Shown here piece by piece: positions 12,166 to 25,558 of a stretch of DNA of 64,000 nt. Below the pieces are notes generated by a model. The model did not search any database. It was not told the DNA's origin and saw nothing but the letters and a program-made list of their open reading frames with translations. The first letter of the stretch is position 1. The number at the start of each line of letters is the position of its first letter. Source of the DNA: Branchiostoma belcheri (lineage: Eukaryota > Chordata > Leptocardii > Amphioxiformes > Branchiostomatidae); NCBI RefSeq assembly GCF_001625305.1, contig NW_017804131.1:466885-530884 (forward strand), in the 5' to 3' direction. A program made the position numbers and the translations under genes.

Positions 12166-13948
12166 TTGTCTTTGTTTTTGTCTATAAACATGCTCGTTGG
12201 GAAATGCTCTTCATCATTTTTCGCTTCGACTGCAAAGAGGGGAATTTCACTTCACTTTGCAGAAATCCAATATCACCTCACGGCCCCCTCACCTCTCTAC
12301 ACGCCCCGGCACTTTCCAGAGTTCACAAAGGTAGGAGCACTTAGTACGGTCTGCAGAATCCATCCAAAGATTTCCTCTAAAAATACGCCTATTCCTCAAA
12401 CGGCCTCGCCGGAAGGTAGACTCCGTGGCGGAAGCCATTCGTCACGTAAAGATGTTTGATGTCCTGTCCTGTAACATCGCCCCGAGGAGACATCTGTACG
12501 GGGGAGACGGATGTTATAGCAGGGTCTGTCAGAGAGAGGTGATACGGCTGGACCTGGGGTCACTACTCTTCTATATCTGTGGGCAATGGCCAAGCGGAGG
12601 GGAGGGGGTTAAAGGTGAAGTGACATTGGTGCTGTGTACCGGTTCGCTGGATCCAGCCTTTTTGTTTGTTCTAAACCACCTGAAATCTTCAATAGTCAAA
12701 AATTTGCGATGCCCCACAAACAACATATCTTGCGGTGCTCGCTACAAAATTTTGCGATGAAGATGCCCCATTTTCCGATCCAGTTGGAAATATTACCTGA
12801 GAAATCCCTTCCGTATTTTGTATATGCCCTGGGTTTCGCTCCGGACTTACAAATCCGGAAATAATATATAAACCTAAACGTCATGAATCCGGACCTGGAC
12901 CTGAACGCGGAATAGGTACACAGCACTAAGTCGCATTCGACCAAGTTGAGTTGATATATTTCTTCGAAACGAAAACCTAGAAAAGGGGGCAGAGACCACA
13001 AAAACACACGTAGTTCCAATTGCCACCTTGAGATTAAAAATTGCAGACCATGTAGCTGACACATACCCAGCTTCAGTACTTTCGGCAAAAATACAGCTCA
13101 ATACAATCATGCTCACAGCACAGTTATTGCTGTTAATTATGTTAATCTGATGTTGACTAAGTATACATATAAATGCTGATGTACCATGGCAAACATGTAT
13201 TCGACAACCAACCTATTTAGTTTTTGTATCGCCATGCAAAAACCAGGTTGAAAGAAAGTTACCGTCCAAAACCTTTTGAATAATTCTGTTCACATGCACG
13301 AAACTGAGTTGTTTATCTTCTGTAAAGTGTTGGTAGTTGAATAATACCTGTTTGTTCCTCTCCACACACGCTGTGAGCCTGCAAGCCTTCTGACACTGAC
13401 CGATCAGCTTGACCACAAAATCCCGGCTTGTAAAACAAATCTCCATTCTCCTGGAATCCGCAAATCCCCGCCAGAACGCAGCCGAACGTGAACCAAATAC
13501 AAAATCCACCTACAACCCAGCGGTGGATTCTTTTTCTCTGTCAATTTTTATTTATGTCAAGAGGAAGATTCTGAAGGCCTGCACCTACTCTCACCTTGAA
13601 ATGAGGTTTAGAAGTACTCCATTACCCCTGTGACCCCTCCTCCAACGCAAATCATTACCACATCTAACCACTACCACGTATGAGCACTTGCTGATCAATC
13701 ATACTCTACAAGCAACCGTTATTGTGAATTCTGTGCGGTTATCTCTACTTAGGGTTTGATATTTCAAAGAGTTTCTTTGAGCAGATATTACCTGTTAAGT
13801 GTACGTTTTCACTGAGATGTGAATGGGGTCGTTCTAAAAGGAGAACAGAATTCGGAATGAAGTGCAACACGTTTTCTTCTCACAGTTGCAGCAACGGGAG
13901 GCATTGGAGACTAAACAGGTGGTGAGAGGAACGGGTTGTCAAGCTGAC

Positions 13949-14110
13949 GTATGGATAAACTAACACTTGTGTAGAGTGAATCGAAGTGAAGAACCAGTAA
14001 GATGGAGTGAAAAATGCAACACAGAGACAATGTATGGATAAAGTAATAGTTGTGTAGAGTGAATTGCACTGAAGAACCAGAAAGATAGAGTGAAAACTGC
14101 AACATAGACA
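13949..14110. repeat. Tandem duplication, 83 bp x 2
   Basis: GTATGGATAAA begins units at 13949 and 14032, both with TTGTGTAGAGTGAAT and GAAGAACCAG. The open minus-strand frames here are a by-product of the repeat. Confidence 0.75.
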
Positions 14111-14949
14111 AATGTGTAATGGGTATCACCGGATGAGGCTTTCTGCAGAACAAACGTGATATACAATGTGGATAGGCCATTGTAGAGGAGCAATATATAA
14201 GAAAATGCATGAAAGGAAGTTGAGCATGTCATCTACGATGCGCAACATATCCGTCGCCACAAAATATAGGCGCACTTGTAGAAGTTGTATGTACATAAAG
14301 ATGAGAGAAGAGAGAGCTAAGACATAACGATGTACCTTCTTTCCCTACGGGGGACGTAACTACACCGTGCGGTGCTTTTACAATGAAGGATTTATGTATG
14401 GAGAAGGCCTTTTGTGTTGGTTCCCGGCCATACGTTATGAGATTATTGACCCTGCTGAATTAGGGCGCGCCCTGGCGGAGTCGTCAAGTCCTGGTGAGTC
14501 ACAGTTTACCGTTCCGCTGACTGCAGAGTAACGGCCGCCCATTTGAACCCGCGAATCAGGGCGCCTGTCTCGGACGACCGCTCTGCTGGGCAAGTTGACG
14601 AAAAGGGCAAGTTTTCTTTGACAACATAACTCAGTGAGTAATAGGATTTTTTATGCTGGAGACATCGTAGTGAAGACATAAAATGGAAGAAGGTATTAAA
14701 GCTTATAAGAGCGGCCGCCCGCTAACTTTTTAAATTGAATCGCCGTTTTTACGCCGATGTGGTAGTTTGGTCACAGAAAGTTGCAAACTGCAAATGGAAA
14801 ACGTTCCGAATTTAGACCGTATCGCGTGTGTGGAGAGCCATTTATAACGTGGTTGTCTCTATTTCATTAACTAGAGGTTCTGCATTGTACGATTCCTTAC
14901 ATGTATTGACCTCATAGAATCAAGATTATCAGATTTAGTCAAACATAAC

Positions 14950-15120
14950 TGAATTTGGCCTCCCGAACACTGGCCGAACTCCCCACAACCATGGTTAGGA
15001 GTAGGTATGTAGAAAGGTTAGCTGTGGTTCGCTGGTGTTCGCCCAACCGAATGTTTCAAAATGTTTCAAAACGCGGGTGTAGACGGAAAGTTCGGCCATG
15101 GCTGGCTCGTCTCCCGAAGC
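14950..15120. mobile_element. Fragment of the CCTGTCACA TIR element
   Basis: It shares the blocks GAATTTGGCCTCCCGAACAC, AACCATGGTTAGGAGTAGGT and CCAACCGAATGTTTC with the copies at 43714 and 53263. Both termini are missing. Confidence 0.5.
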
Positions 15121-16003
15121 ATGGTAGAGGCTATGTTCCCCATCACACTTAGGGGATGCGGACACACGTATAATGGAACCTTTGATGTAGCATATTGTGT
15201 ATGCACTTCGCGAAAGAAAAGGGAAGACTGTTCCTATTGCAATCCCGTTGGGTCGGTGGGATTAAGGCGATTTCAGTGTTCAGAACCCAATACACCACAC
15301 GGAGTATAGTGATACATAGTGATACAGGAAAGTGCACTCTACATCATTTGGTCTAAATGGCCGGCAGACGTAGTCAGGAAAGTTGATTCTTCAGTTCAAT
15401 CATGTTGGGTATTCAAAGTCTCAACTGATGTCTCTCGCTGTAGAAACTCTCTTCCATATGTAATAAATAGTCAAGCGTCCCTACATCGGCTGTATAACGT
15501 ATCCTTACACACATACCCTATCACGTTTTCGACCCCCACAAACAGCCAATTTTTCTCAGAAACCCCTTGAGAGCCATCAGCTTCACCTCAGTGATCGAAG
15601 TATTGGCGCAATCCCCTCGTGTAGGGACACTGCACTTCAAAAAGAGGGGTGAAGTTTTCATTTATGTTAAAGAAATATGATATACGCGAAAATTGTCAAC
15701 AATTTAACAAAATATGAGAGCTTACATGTGTGTGTTTTGAATTAGAACACAACGTAATGTAGCAAAATAAAACTTCCCACATCCCTTCCCAATCCTCCAG
15801 AATGGACTCACCCAGACGCTCTTCGTCGTTCTCTTGTAAAAATGGCAGCACTTCACCCGCTCCTAATGGAAGTGTGTCTTTAGCGCCTCGCTGGGACGTA
15901 CTTGTAAAGATCACGTTGTCGAACCTGTCAGACGGCAGGTTTAGAGAAGACCCTGGAGAACCATTACAAAACCAGTCCCATCGCGATCCGCCCATTTCTC
16001 GTG

Positions 16004-16217
16004 CGTCGGTTCAGAGAAAAATGGATTTCGACGTCGAAGAACATAATCCAGACCAGCTTTATCATTGGAGAGTGCACAAACAGTTTGTATATGGTTAGAG
16101 CGAGCATCAGTTCGGAGAAAAATGGATTTTGACATCGTTGCAAAACACGGAGAACATAATCCAGACCAGCTTTACTCTCGGAAAGTGCACAACATTTTTG
16201 TATATGGTTATAGTGAG
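16004..16217. repeat. Tandem duplication, about 101-115 bp x 2
   Basis: The block GAGAAAAATGGATTT...GAACATAATCCAGACCAGCTTT...GTATATGGTTA occurs twice, with a short insertion (TTGCAAAACACG) in the second unit. Confidence 0.72.
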
Positions 16218-16849
16218 CTAAAACATCGTTGATGCAAGGTATTTCTCAACTTGTCAAGCTTGGGTCACGATGGCTTACCTATGCTCTACACGTCCCTGGA
16301 TCATGAGTATAGCTATCGGGACTACGATTCGGGACAATGCATAACAAGAAGTCGGAGATCTCAGACCTCCATGAAATGTTCAATCTCGTTTAAATGTTAT
16401 ATTTTAATTTGGATGCTATTCTCATTCACCATGTTGTCTACAAGTCACCACTCACAACAGACAAATGCCATCTCCTTGGAGCGATTGCCTTGAATTGTAA
16501 TCAATGCTTGTTCACCATTTCCGAATGGCTATAACTTGTAAGCAATCATTGATCGATGACAGGCTACAACTTCAAGGATTTCTACGGCTGGTCAGAGTAT
16601 TGCTGAGAGTTTCTTTAAACGAAGTCAGTTAAGATCTAGCCAGGTAGCATATATGGGCATATGGATATTCTGGCAGGACCTTGGATGGTTGCCATATATG
16701 TATGCTTGTTATGGAACAATCATATGGATATTCTGGTAGGACCTTGGATCTTATCTTATCTAGGACTAAGTTTCTCCTGTTCCTGATTTGGCACACCAGG
16801 CAGCAAGTTTTATGGTGAAAATTGAACTGTTCTCTATCTCGAAGAAATT

Positions 16850-17194
16850 GATCTTTCGGTCTAAGAGAACCGGGACGGGGGGCGATACCGACTTCCGACG
16901 AACTTTGATCCAGTGCTAACCTCACACGTGCGAAAAAGAATCACGAGTGTACAGCACTTGGGTCAGGTTGCAATTGCTGATGAAGACCGAGAGATTCTGT
17001 AAAACATTCCGGTCAGTCAACTAAAAACGATGAAATACACGAAAGTTGTCAACAATTTAACAAAATATGAGAGCTTGCATGTGTGTGCTATAAATTAGAA
17101 CACATTTGTGTGTTATAAATCAGAACAAACTTGGGTCAGATTGCAATTGCTGATGAAGACCGAGAGATTCTGTAATACATTCCGGTCAGTCAAC
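16850..17194 (+). repeat. Repeat pair with CTGATGAAGACCGAG motif
   Basis: The segment TTGGGTCAG...TTGCAATTGCTGATGAAGAC...CATTCCGGTCAGTCAACT occurs at about 16959-17021 and again at 17128-17194, 168 bp apart. The upstream part (16865-16955) is related to 41770-41880 in gene 1 intron 4, which ends in CTGAGGAAGACCAGAGTGAC. CTGATGA-stem motifs are reminiscent of the hammerhead-like repeats at 7761, but the GAAA box is degenerate here. The segment AATTTAACAAAATATGAGAG at 17053 also occurs at 15700. Confidence 0.45.
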
Positions 17195-18217
17195 TTTCTT
17201 TGAGTTGGAAAACAGTTTGATTTTCACTATATGGTTTACCATCTCGAAACAAAGATGAACTTGTAAGTTTCCCTGTCCTCGGATGGCTTCGCCGCTTTTT
17301 TCTGAAATGAATTCGTGGCGTTTTACCTTCTGGGATGCCTTCGTGGGGTCTTGTTGCCTGGAATTCCATAGAAATCGGTGATGGGAACGGTCTCAGCTAC
17401 TGTCGCACGGAAATTACACTCTAGTGGCCAATTTTCATTCTGTTACCGACCGAGTTCATTCAATCTCAGTCTTTCAGAATTGACAACAAAGGAATAAACC
17501 CTGGCAGGTGGCTTAAATGAAATATTGAGATTGAACAAGGGAGGGATTATGAAGTCCATATTTCTGTGGAAATTAGGTAGTAACAAAGGAAAAGGGCTTA
17601 GCAAACCGCCTACATTTCAAAGTAATATTGCAGCTCAAGAGTTACAAGAGCCTCCTTCTGAAGGTAGCATCTTTGTGACTATCCACAAAAATCGATATAT
17701 TTTATCTGTTTGGACACGAAAAATTATGCTATTAAATTGTTGCCAACAATATTTTAGGAAAAGTCACCAACTTTGGTGGCCCTAGCGCAAGTCGTTCGGG
17801 CGCTATTCGACATCAAAGTTGGCGCGGGCACTTTTAGCCCCTCCCCCAGTCTAGACAGGGTTAAAGCGGATGATTTTATTCGTTATACTCTCCCTTTGAC
17901 AGTTAAGCCCGATGGTACTCCAAGCAATCATGTCGGTTTCAAGGTCTAAGCAGACTCTTTGGAAAGCATCAGTACGGTGTTAAGAGTGCTGAAAGGTGGA
18001 TTACAGACCACTCCAAAGCTGTGATCAGACTACGCAACAACATATAACTGCACTATAGTTATGATTCTGTGAAACCTAACGGTTTCTCAAAGGCGTGTGA
18101 TTGAGTGGCGAATACATGCAATACGGTTCATTCAAAACCCTCGTCCTACATGGAAAAATGTGAAATTGTAGAAGAAAAATGTGCTTCCTTTTTTGTCAGA
18201 CAACCACAAACCAGAAG

Positions 18218-18488
18218 AGAAACATTTGCCTGCAAAGCAAATGCATTATGTTTGCTTTCACATGGCCTCGACAAACAAGGTACTGCTCTGTTTATTCCTA
18301 TTGAAACACATTTATACACATGTATATATGGTGACCAGCCCCTCCAACCCTGCCTGCCACTTGCTACATAATGTAATCCAACACCACAATGTGTCTGCTA
18401 CAGCACCGGTGCCCATGGTGACGGCCGTCCAGGTCCAACTGAAAACTGTGCAAAAACAAAACGTTTTCCTTCTGCGAAGGTAAGCATA
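18218..18488 (+). repeat. 260-bp interspersed repeat family, copy 3 (diverged)
   Basis: Blocks in plus order: TTGCCTGCAAAGCAAATGCA, GGTACTGCTCTGTTTATTCC, CTACATAATGTAATCCAACA, CCCATGGTGACG and CGTTTTCCTTCTGCGAAGGT. It is clearly related to copies 4 and 6 but more divergent. Confidence 0.55.
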
Positions 18489-18867
18489 AAAACGGCACCA
18501 TTTCCGAGACTGGGAACTAACCCAAAGCCCAATTCCACCCACCTCACCTTCTTGTGAAATAGCTTTGTGACAGAGCAATTTATTACACTTTGGTATTTAC
18601 TTCTGTCTTTAACCCGTGTGTTCCATCAGCGGAATCATCAAGTCGGTAGTAATTTACAAATCCCGTTTTTCTTATCTCACTAGAGAGACTACAAGCGCTG
18701 CACACAATCAGCGCGGATTCCAGGTGGCTTTAGGATATCAACGGTGACTTTAAACCTCATTATGTTGGTGTTTGGCAGCGACCCAGACCATCATTGAAGA
18801 CTGATTTGTTCTGTCTGCCCTGATAATACGGACGCCGGCTGGCCGACATCAAAGTAAGGATGTTTAA

Positions 18868-19110
18868 AGCTTCAATCCTTCACTCAACTGTCAATTCTCC
18901 TACAATCAATGGGCTATTTAAAGTGTAAGACTAAAATCTTCCAACAAGCACTGTGTGAACTGTATATTTTAGCAAACTTTTTGAAATGTGTTCGGATTTG
19001 TAAGCTTCAATCCTTTTACTCAACTGTCAATTCTCGTACAATCAACGGGCTCTTTAAGATTTAAATCTGACAAAGGCACTGTATGAACTACATATTTAAG
19101 CAAACTTTTC
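18868..19110. repeat. Tandem duplication, 135 bp x 2
   Basis: AGCTTCAATCC starts at 18868 and 19003, followed in both by CTCAACTGTCAATTCTC, ACAATCAA and, near the end, AGCAAACTTTT. Confidence 0.75.
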
Positions 19111-22100
19111 GAGTTGAATGAGTATTCTTGGTGGCCAAATGAAGAAAAATGTATATTCCACGACCGCATTTATGGATGTAAATATATCTCATTTTTCTTG
19201 ACAAATTCTTTGACGAATATTGATAAGCCTGCAAAATCCAGTTCAAAACGTGATTTAAGCTTGGAATCAATATACCCGTCTCATTCGACCCTCGTACCAC
19301 CACGATTCACAGCCCATAGATCTGCATGGAGCTTACAAAGATAGCTTGTTCCCTTCCTTCTGTTATACTTTCTTCTGTAAACCTACAAATGTGCCTTCTA
19401 TACATCCCTGGCATTATCGCCTACTCCTGTTATTTTCACGGCCAGTGCGTCATCGATCTCCCCCACGTCTCCAGATCCACGCGTGTTCTGCTAAAAGCTT
19501 GTCCAGTAACTCTCAAAGTAACTCAAGTGCTTTTTACTCCGGCGTCAGAGATAGACCATTTCCTAAGACGAGGATACTTCAAGATCCACCAAAACTCTCT
19601 CAACAATGAGACATTATCAGCGTGGGATAACATTTGGATAAAAAAAGAAACGTTTCTGTAGAGTCCCTCTCACCCGACGTTATCTTATATTGAGCCTGCT
19701 CCGGAGACGGTGTGTGATGACGGCTTTAGACAGCGCTGGGTCGAACTTGGGCGGATTTTCCGATGGTGAAGAGGAACTTGTAGCTTGAAGCCACTTCCTA
19801 AATGCGAGATAAAGAAGTAATGACGTTCTTGAAGCAGCTTAAGGCACCCGAGACCGTAACTCTTCTGTTTCAGGGCGTGTAAAATGAGTTTTACAACCGT
19901 CTCAGACGTTTGTGTCTTGTTTATCGTGATGTAGTTGGTGTGAAAAATTCTAGCACGGACAAATGAGTTCGGAAAGGCCATTTGTTATGATATCTGTCGT
20001 CGTGTCTGAACATAAATCAAAGTCATAAGAAAGCCGCTGTAAAACGGTGATAAGGAGTAAAATTGGCTTTTTCATTTAGAAAAGCGTGAAATATCCCCCC
20101 AAGTGATGGGAAGGGTGAGAGGTCAAGCGTGATGCAATCTGGGTAATGACGCACGTTAGCGGGAGTCAAGAGCGCCCCCCCCCCACCTCTCAGACACTCA
20201 ATCAACAGATAATGAGGCAATTTAACACCGCTTTACGCGAAAACATCGCACTAAAACCTACGCCGCAGCTAATCAGTGGAACAAACCACGTCTCCGGGCT
20301 TGTTCTGCCAGTCAAGAGTGAAAATTGTTTGATTTGAGAAAGGTCATCTGGGAACTGCAAGATGCGTTAAACGCGCTGTTACCAATAAAATCAGGCACGT
20401 TTTCTCGGTATTCAACGTTTGATAAGGGTTATTAATGGTCACATTTGTAACTGAGATTACAGTTTGACAGTGTATGAAATAATAACGGCTTCTGGAAGCG
20501 ATATTGAAAGTGTGGCACGTGAAGTACTAGTACATTTATTTCTAGTACAGTATTACTGCCTCGCGGCCCTTCAAGCAAACAAATTGGAAACCTTGGATGT
20601 ACAGACTAAATAAACCAGGCAAAGAATGGCAGTCAGCTTTTTGCCTAAACATAGAATATGATTAGTTTGGTTCTACATGCAAATCCAAAAAAATTTATCC
20701 ACAAATTCAGTTTGACCATGGCATACCCATTCAAGAAAGGGTACCATTGAAATTCTTTCAATTAACAGTGTGATAACATTTAAAAATTACTATCTAAACT
20801 CAAACTCTAAAGTAGTTTTCGAAAGCTCTGTAAGGTTGTACCAAGGACAAGATACAGAATTCTGCATGATGTCCTTGGTTGTACAGCAGTTGTAGTTTTC
20901 AGAATGACAAGGAAAGCCTCACGTAGGTAAAATGCTCAAACGCCTTTGACATTTTAGACCACCATACTCGTTTATCTTTCAAATGTAGCCGTTAATGGCA
21001 GTAGCTCCGAGGGGTTCTCCGAGATGACCTAACCAACAGGGCGGTATAACGATGACAGATGAGGCTGCTGGGCTGAGTGCGCGGTAATAATGAGGGTGTA
21101 AATGGGCAATTTACCCCAGACATCAGCGCCTGTTAGACCCACTCACACGAAACGTTTTCGAGGGCCTCGTTAGAACTGCTGCAAACATCGTAACGCCATC
21201 AATTCTCGGAGGAGAGTCTTTTCCAAGAGCTGCTGACTGCTGTGAAGCGAAGTCACAATAATGAGGAACACGGAGACTTGGCACTAAGTACGTGAGCTGT
21301 GCCAGTTCGGTAAGTCAGGGGTGTTATGTGTAATAAACAACAGCGTTATGACTTAACTGGATCCAAATCTTCCGAGTTCGGCGTTAGGGCATGTATAACG
21401 TCTAGTCTGTAACTCAACGTTCTTACTCTTTGTAACATCTGATAGGACGGGACGGGGTAGCCTGTTATCCAAGCGGTTTAAGCTACAGTACGCTCCCCAA
21501 TTGCTGAAAAAGGATGGATGTCTCTAGCTATTTGTGGAAATGGCTACAGGCCAATCTTTCTGGCAGAAATTACGTGTTACACTTGACATGAACGTACGTA
21601 GTACCCAAACATCCACATTTACACACCATCCTTTACCAGAAAAGCTACAAATCTGTCACATTTCTCCCTATAAACATTGACAGGGACATTTTTCCTCAGA
21701 CCTCCGGTTCCTGGGAATTTGGTTTCATAGAAAATGAATTTGGATTTCCGCGTTGGTTGAGAAAAAAGGTCGGGACCTTTCCATTTCCAGTGACGTTACT
21801 CGCCAATGATGGAGTTAGTGCAAACCGACGTCCTACTATGATTGAATCGATTTTCTATCAAACAGGTGATGGGTAGGAGAGGGATGTGCCTGGCGGTAAC
21901 CTCTGATGGGTTACATTTGCCGAGCTGAACTTCACGTGGTCCAATCAATGCCACATTGCTTAGTTCTGATGACCCTTAAGTGGAATCCGACATTTAACGA
22001 ACTCTGCTCCCGAGGTTTTACCAGTTACGTTTCATCAGTCTCGCCGTATGAACTTTCATCTCTTTTTGTATATCAGCTCTGCTGCAAATGTTTGAGGCAA

Positions 22101-22683
22101 AATTGACCGTTTTATCGATATCTATTCTTAGTTAATTTAGGTCATGAATAATTAAAGCTGCGTATACATGTGGATTGTGTAACAATAGGACCATACAAAA
22201 GTTTAATCAACTTGCATCAATTGCAAATCAGTGGAGGGGCCAAAATATGATGTCTTACCACTGTGTCTGTAAAACCTGGAACACAATTGTCAGCTATTTT
22301 TTTACATTCTGGCAGTGGTGCCAAAAATTTTGAGTTCGCCTCGTGTGGGCTGTTTAATGGCCAACCATAAATGTGAGAAATAATTGCTCAAATATGTTGA
22401 CAATTGAACGTTATTTACAATCACACAAATATTACAACTTTTGGTGCAAAAAATGTTACATAGTGCCTCTTAAAACGAAGCACGTTTTTCCTACTTTCCT
22501 CACGGGACATATTAATGATTTTGTATGAGTAAACTTCATTTTTCTTCCCGTGTCTGCGGAAAGCTGAGCCTCGGGCGACTGGATTCCCGTCTGCCTCCCA
22601 ACCATACCGGTGGTTCAGACTGGATAAACATACCCTCACCGGGGCATTCCTTCTTCCTGCCATACATCACAGTTTTGTACTAA

Positions 22684-23090
22684 GGCCACAGTAAGTAATT
22701 TTTATGGATGACATCAGCGCGCTCATTAATTTTCGCCTGATTTGGGGGGAAAAAAGAAATTTTGTTGCCTTCTGACAGTGGTCAACATGCCGAAAATGGG
22801 CAAAGATGTCTGTTGTCATGCCGGAACGTGGATGGCAGATAACTATGAAGAGAGGAGACAAGAAAAGGCTCTGATTTAATGTTTGTTTCTTACTTTGATG
22901 CAGTGATATGTGATGGTGGCTGTGTATATATGATGTTCCTACTGAAGCAAAACCATTTGTACAATGATTGAGTCAAAATTTTGAATTGTAGGAACCTTGT
23001 TTTTTTCGGCCAGCCTTGTTTTTCTTTTCACCCGCTCGCATTAGATTTGGAATCAGAGGATGTCATCCATAAAATTTACTTGTTGTGGCC
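22684..23090. mobile_element. Harbinger-like MITE, copy 2
   Basis: A 407-bp relative of the element at 6721. Its termini GGCCACAGTAAGTAATTTTT and, inverted, GGCCACAACAAGTAAATTTT both lead into ATGGATGACATC. Flanking bases are TAA on the left and TTA on the right, so the target duplication is no longer exact. It is older than copy 1, and it sits directly beside a LINE remnant. Confidence 0.72.
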
Positions 23091-23475
23091 TTATGTCATT
23101 AACGACAGAATATGTAAATATTGTACAGAAAACGCAGTGGAGGATGAAATGCACTTTATTTGTCATTGCTCTCATTATAGTCGAAAGAGATAAGTTACAT
23201 CAAATGGTCACCAAAATGTTCCCTAGCTTTATTCACATTCCCAACCTATAAAAAACTGAATTTCTATTAACAGCCCCCAATTCATACATCTCGCAATGTG
23301 TCGGCCATTTCATACTCCACTGCACACAGAAAAGAAATCAAACCCAACAATAACTATATCCAAAGTAGCATTAGCATTACTTATTATCATTTTTACTGTT
23401 TATTTTGTTATCATGTTCTTGTAATTAGCCCTTGGGCATGAATTTGCAAAAAACTTTCTATTATATTATATTATT
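23091..23475 (+). mobile_element. LINE 3'-end fragment
   Basis: The frame at 23098-23190 reads RICKYC...EDEMHFICHCSHYSRKR, matching the C-terminal cysteine/histidine pattern (CxxC...EDExHFLxxCxxY) common at the end of non-LTR retrotransposon polyproteins. The frame breaks after it. The 3' part has CCCTTGGGCATGAATTTGCA followed by a TTATA-rich tail, a typical LINE end. It abuts Harbinger-like MITE copy 2. Confidence 0.6.
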
Positions 23476-23479
23476 CCTC

Positions 23480-24300
23480 AGACACAAAAATTACAGAAAA
23501 GATTTGTAAGCACCTTAAGTTGGTAGATTTGTACTACCTAATTCTAAGTTCCTCCCAAATTACAGAATAAATTTGGAATACTCTGTGTCTACTCCTTAGG
23601 CTGGGAGAGATTTGTAGGACCTAATATCAAGTTCTTTAGAGTTGACAAAATTACAGAATAGATTTGGTGTAAGCACCCTGGGCTGGTAGAATTGTACATG
23701 TACCATCTTATTTTAAGTTCCTCCAAAAATTACAGAATAAATTTGGAATGCTCTGTGTCCACTTCTTAGGCTGGGAGAGATATGTAGTACCTAATATCAA
23801 GTTCGAATTCCTTAGAATAGACAAAATTACAGAATAGATTTGGAAAGCTCAGTGTAAGCACCGTGGACTGGTAGATTTATACTACCTACTATCAAGTTTC
23901 TTGGAGAGAATAAAAATTAAAAGATAAATTCAGAGCCTGTTACCTGTTCCTTGGGCTAAGAGATTTGTGCATCCTAATATGAAGTTGATCTGGCAAAGAA
24001 ATAAATAAATTTACAGAGTAGACAAAAAATACAGAATAAATTTGGAACGCTCAGTGCCTATTATCATTTAGGCTGCGAGAGATTTGTACAAACCTAATAC
24101 AAAGTACCTTAAAATAGAAAAATATTACAGAACAGATTTGAAACCCTCAGTGCCTATTATTCCTTATGCCGGGAGAGATTTGTAAAGCCTAATATGAAGT
24201 TCCTTAGAATAGACAAAAATTACAGAAAAGATTTAGAATGCTCAGTGCCTACTCCCTAGGCCGGGAGAGATTTGTAGTACCTAATATCAGGTTCCTTGTT
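23480..24300. repeat. Minisatellite upstream of gene 1
   Basis: About eight imperfect units of roughly 100-120 bp alternate the blocks AAATTACAGAATA(G/A)ATTTGG, (A)GGCTGGGAGAGATTTGTA and CCTAATATCAAGTTCCTTAG. Spacing and sequence drift between units. It ends about 350 bp before the CpG-rich promoter region. Confidence 0.78.
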
Positions 24301-24649
24301 GTTCGACACCTTGGGTAGTGAAGAGATTACCAGGGTGTCACGGCGTGTATTACTGTCTAATAAACTCCCAGGAAAACAAAGCCGACTTTTCACCGCAGGA
24401 TTCGGTTTTGTGGCAGATTTGATGAGTCGTAACCCCTGCACTGTCAGTCAGACATAATGATCGGTATATTTCCGCAACATTTGCCAAACCTACATTTACA
24501 AACATGCATTAAGAATTCTTCATGCAGAAATCTTGATGTAATCCTCAATAATGCCACGTCAGAGATAGTTTTTTAACATGCAGCAGATATCTGCCGGGAT
24601 TCTCCACCCATATAATTGTTACAAATTTGAAACTGTGCATGTGGCAGCT

Positions 24650-25558
24650 TGAGGAGGAGTAACAGCTTCGGGACTTACGAGCACACGGGTGACTCGAAAA
24701 CCCCCATGCCCATCCTCCCGACTCAGCGGCAGTGATGCGGATCCGGCTCGCCAGGCTCCCGGTGCGGATCGGCGCCCGACACTGAGCAGCGCCGCTCCCG
24801 ACGCACCCACCCAGCGGTACCCGCCGCGCAGGACTCCCGACGTAGCTGCCAGAAAAACTCTCTCATATGCCGAGAACCACGCCGCACGCTGACCAGTCGA
24901 GTGTTTTCTTTCGGCTGAATACTGAAGCTGCCGCCCTTCTAGAGGGATTTAACTTCTGTGCGGTTCTGTGCAGGAAGCATTAAGTTTTTGTAGGCGGTGT
25001 TAGCGGTTGCGTGTTTGCAGTCGGACGGTCGTCTCTTCTGGATACCCCGAGCTTCACGCTTGGATAGCGTCTGTCACTTACCAACACACGGTGATGGAAG
25101 ACCGGGAGCGGCCGTCTCTAGCGCGCAATCCCCACTCATGGGCCACTGAGCAACTTTAGCGCCACTACCAGCCACTTTCATCCGCGGGTGCTCAGCGGAA
25201 CACATCTACGTGCGGGGGATTCGCTAACACAACCTGCACTGGACACGGACCAACTACCGGAACGAGCACAGCTGGACATCGGGGGCTTCACTCATGTGAA
25301 AAACGATATTATCTATTTTCTCGGGCGCGTGTTTGCGGAAGAAATCGTCGGACAGAAAACCGCCAGAAATTAGCTTTTGTAACACAAGAGCGAGCGCGAT
25401 GTAGTTTGGTAGTTAAACGGAAGGCCATTCAGCACCAAGGACGGAGACGGGATCGAAGGAACACCGGTGAACCGATATCAGTAGACGGACCAACAGTTGG
25501 TCAGTAATCCTTCTACTTTACCGCAGCCGACGGTTCCGGGTGTTCTCATTAACTTAGA
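24650..25558 (+). promoter_or_regulatory. CpG-rich promoter / 5'UTR region of gene 1
   Basis: Just before exon 1 the composition changes from AT-rich minisatellite to GC-rich, with many CG dinucleotides, densest at about 24690-24890 and 25010-25330. This is the only such island near the gene 1 start codon and probably contains the transcription start and 5'UTR. I see no clear TATA box and cannot place the start site. The small open frames in it (for example 24689-24892) look like composition effects. Confidence 0.45.

Larger units (their letters stand above)
7113..22683. other. Non-coding, repeat-bearing region
   Basis: No supported gene. It contains a hammerhead-like stem-loop (7761-7815), copies of the 260-bp family (8012-8277 and 18218-18488), a four-unit tandem repeat (9690-10400), a LINE tail (about 11990-12165, minus), short tandem duplications (13949-14110, 16004-16217, 18868-19110), a TIR-element fragment (about 14950-15120) and a repeat pair at 16850-17194. 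A B-box-like GGGTTCAAATGG on the minus strand near 14540-14560 hints at a tRNA-derived SINE but is too weak to call. GC-richer patches at 20.0-20.3 and 21.0-21.3 kb have no visible coding content. Confidence 0.45.

Noticed and set aside
12425-12760. 111-residue frame with a moderately protein-like first half
   Set aside because: The first part looks coding by composition, but I found no acceptor, start context or homologous family.
13408-13470. Possible minus-strand exon (acceptor GGATTCCAG, donor CAG|GTATTA) with a Cys-rich reading
   Set aside because: Splice signals are acceptable, but two frames are open, no partner exons were found and no domain can be named.
14500-14600. tRNA-like B box (GGGTTCAAATGG) on the minus strand
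   Set aside because: No cloverleaf can be folded around it and the A box is poor; at most a SINE relic.
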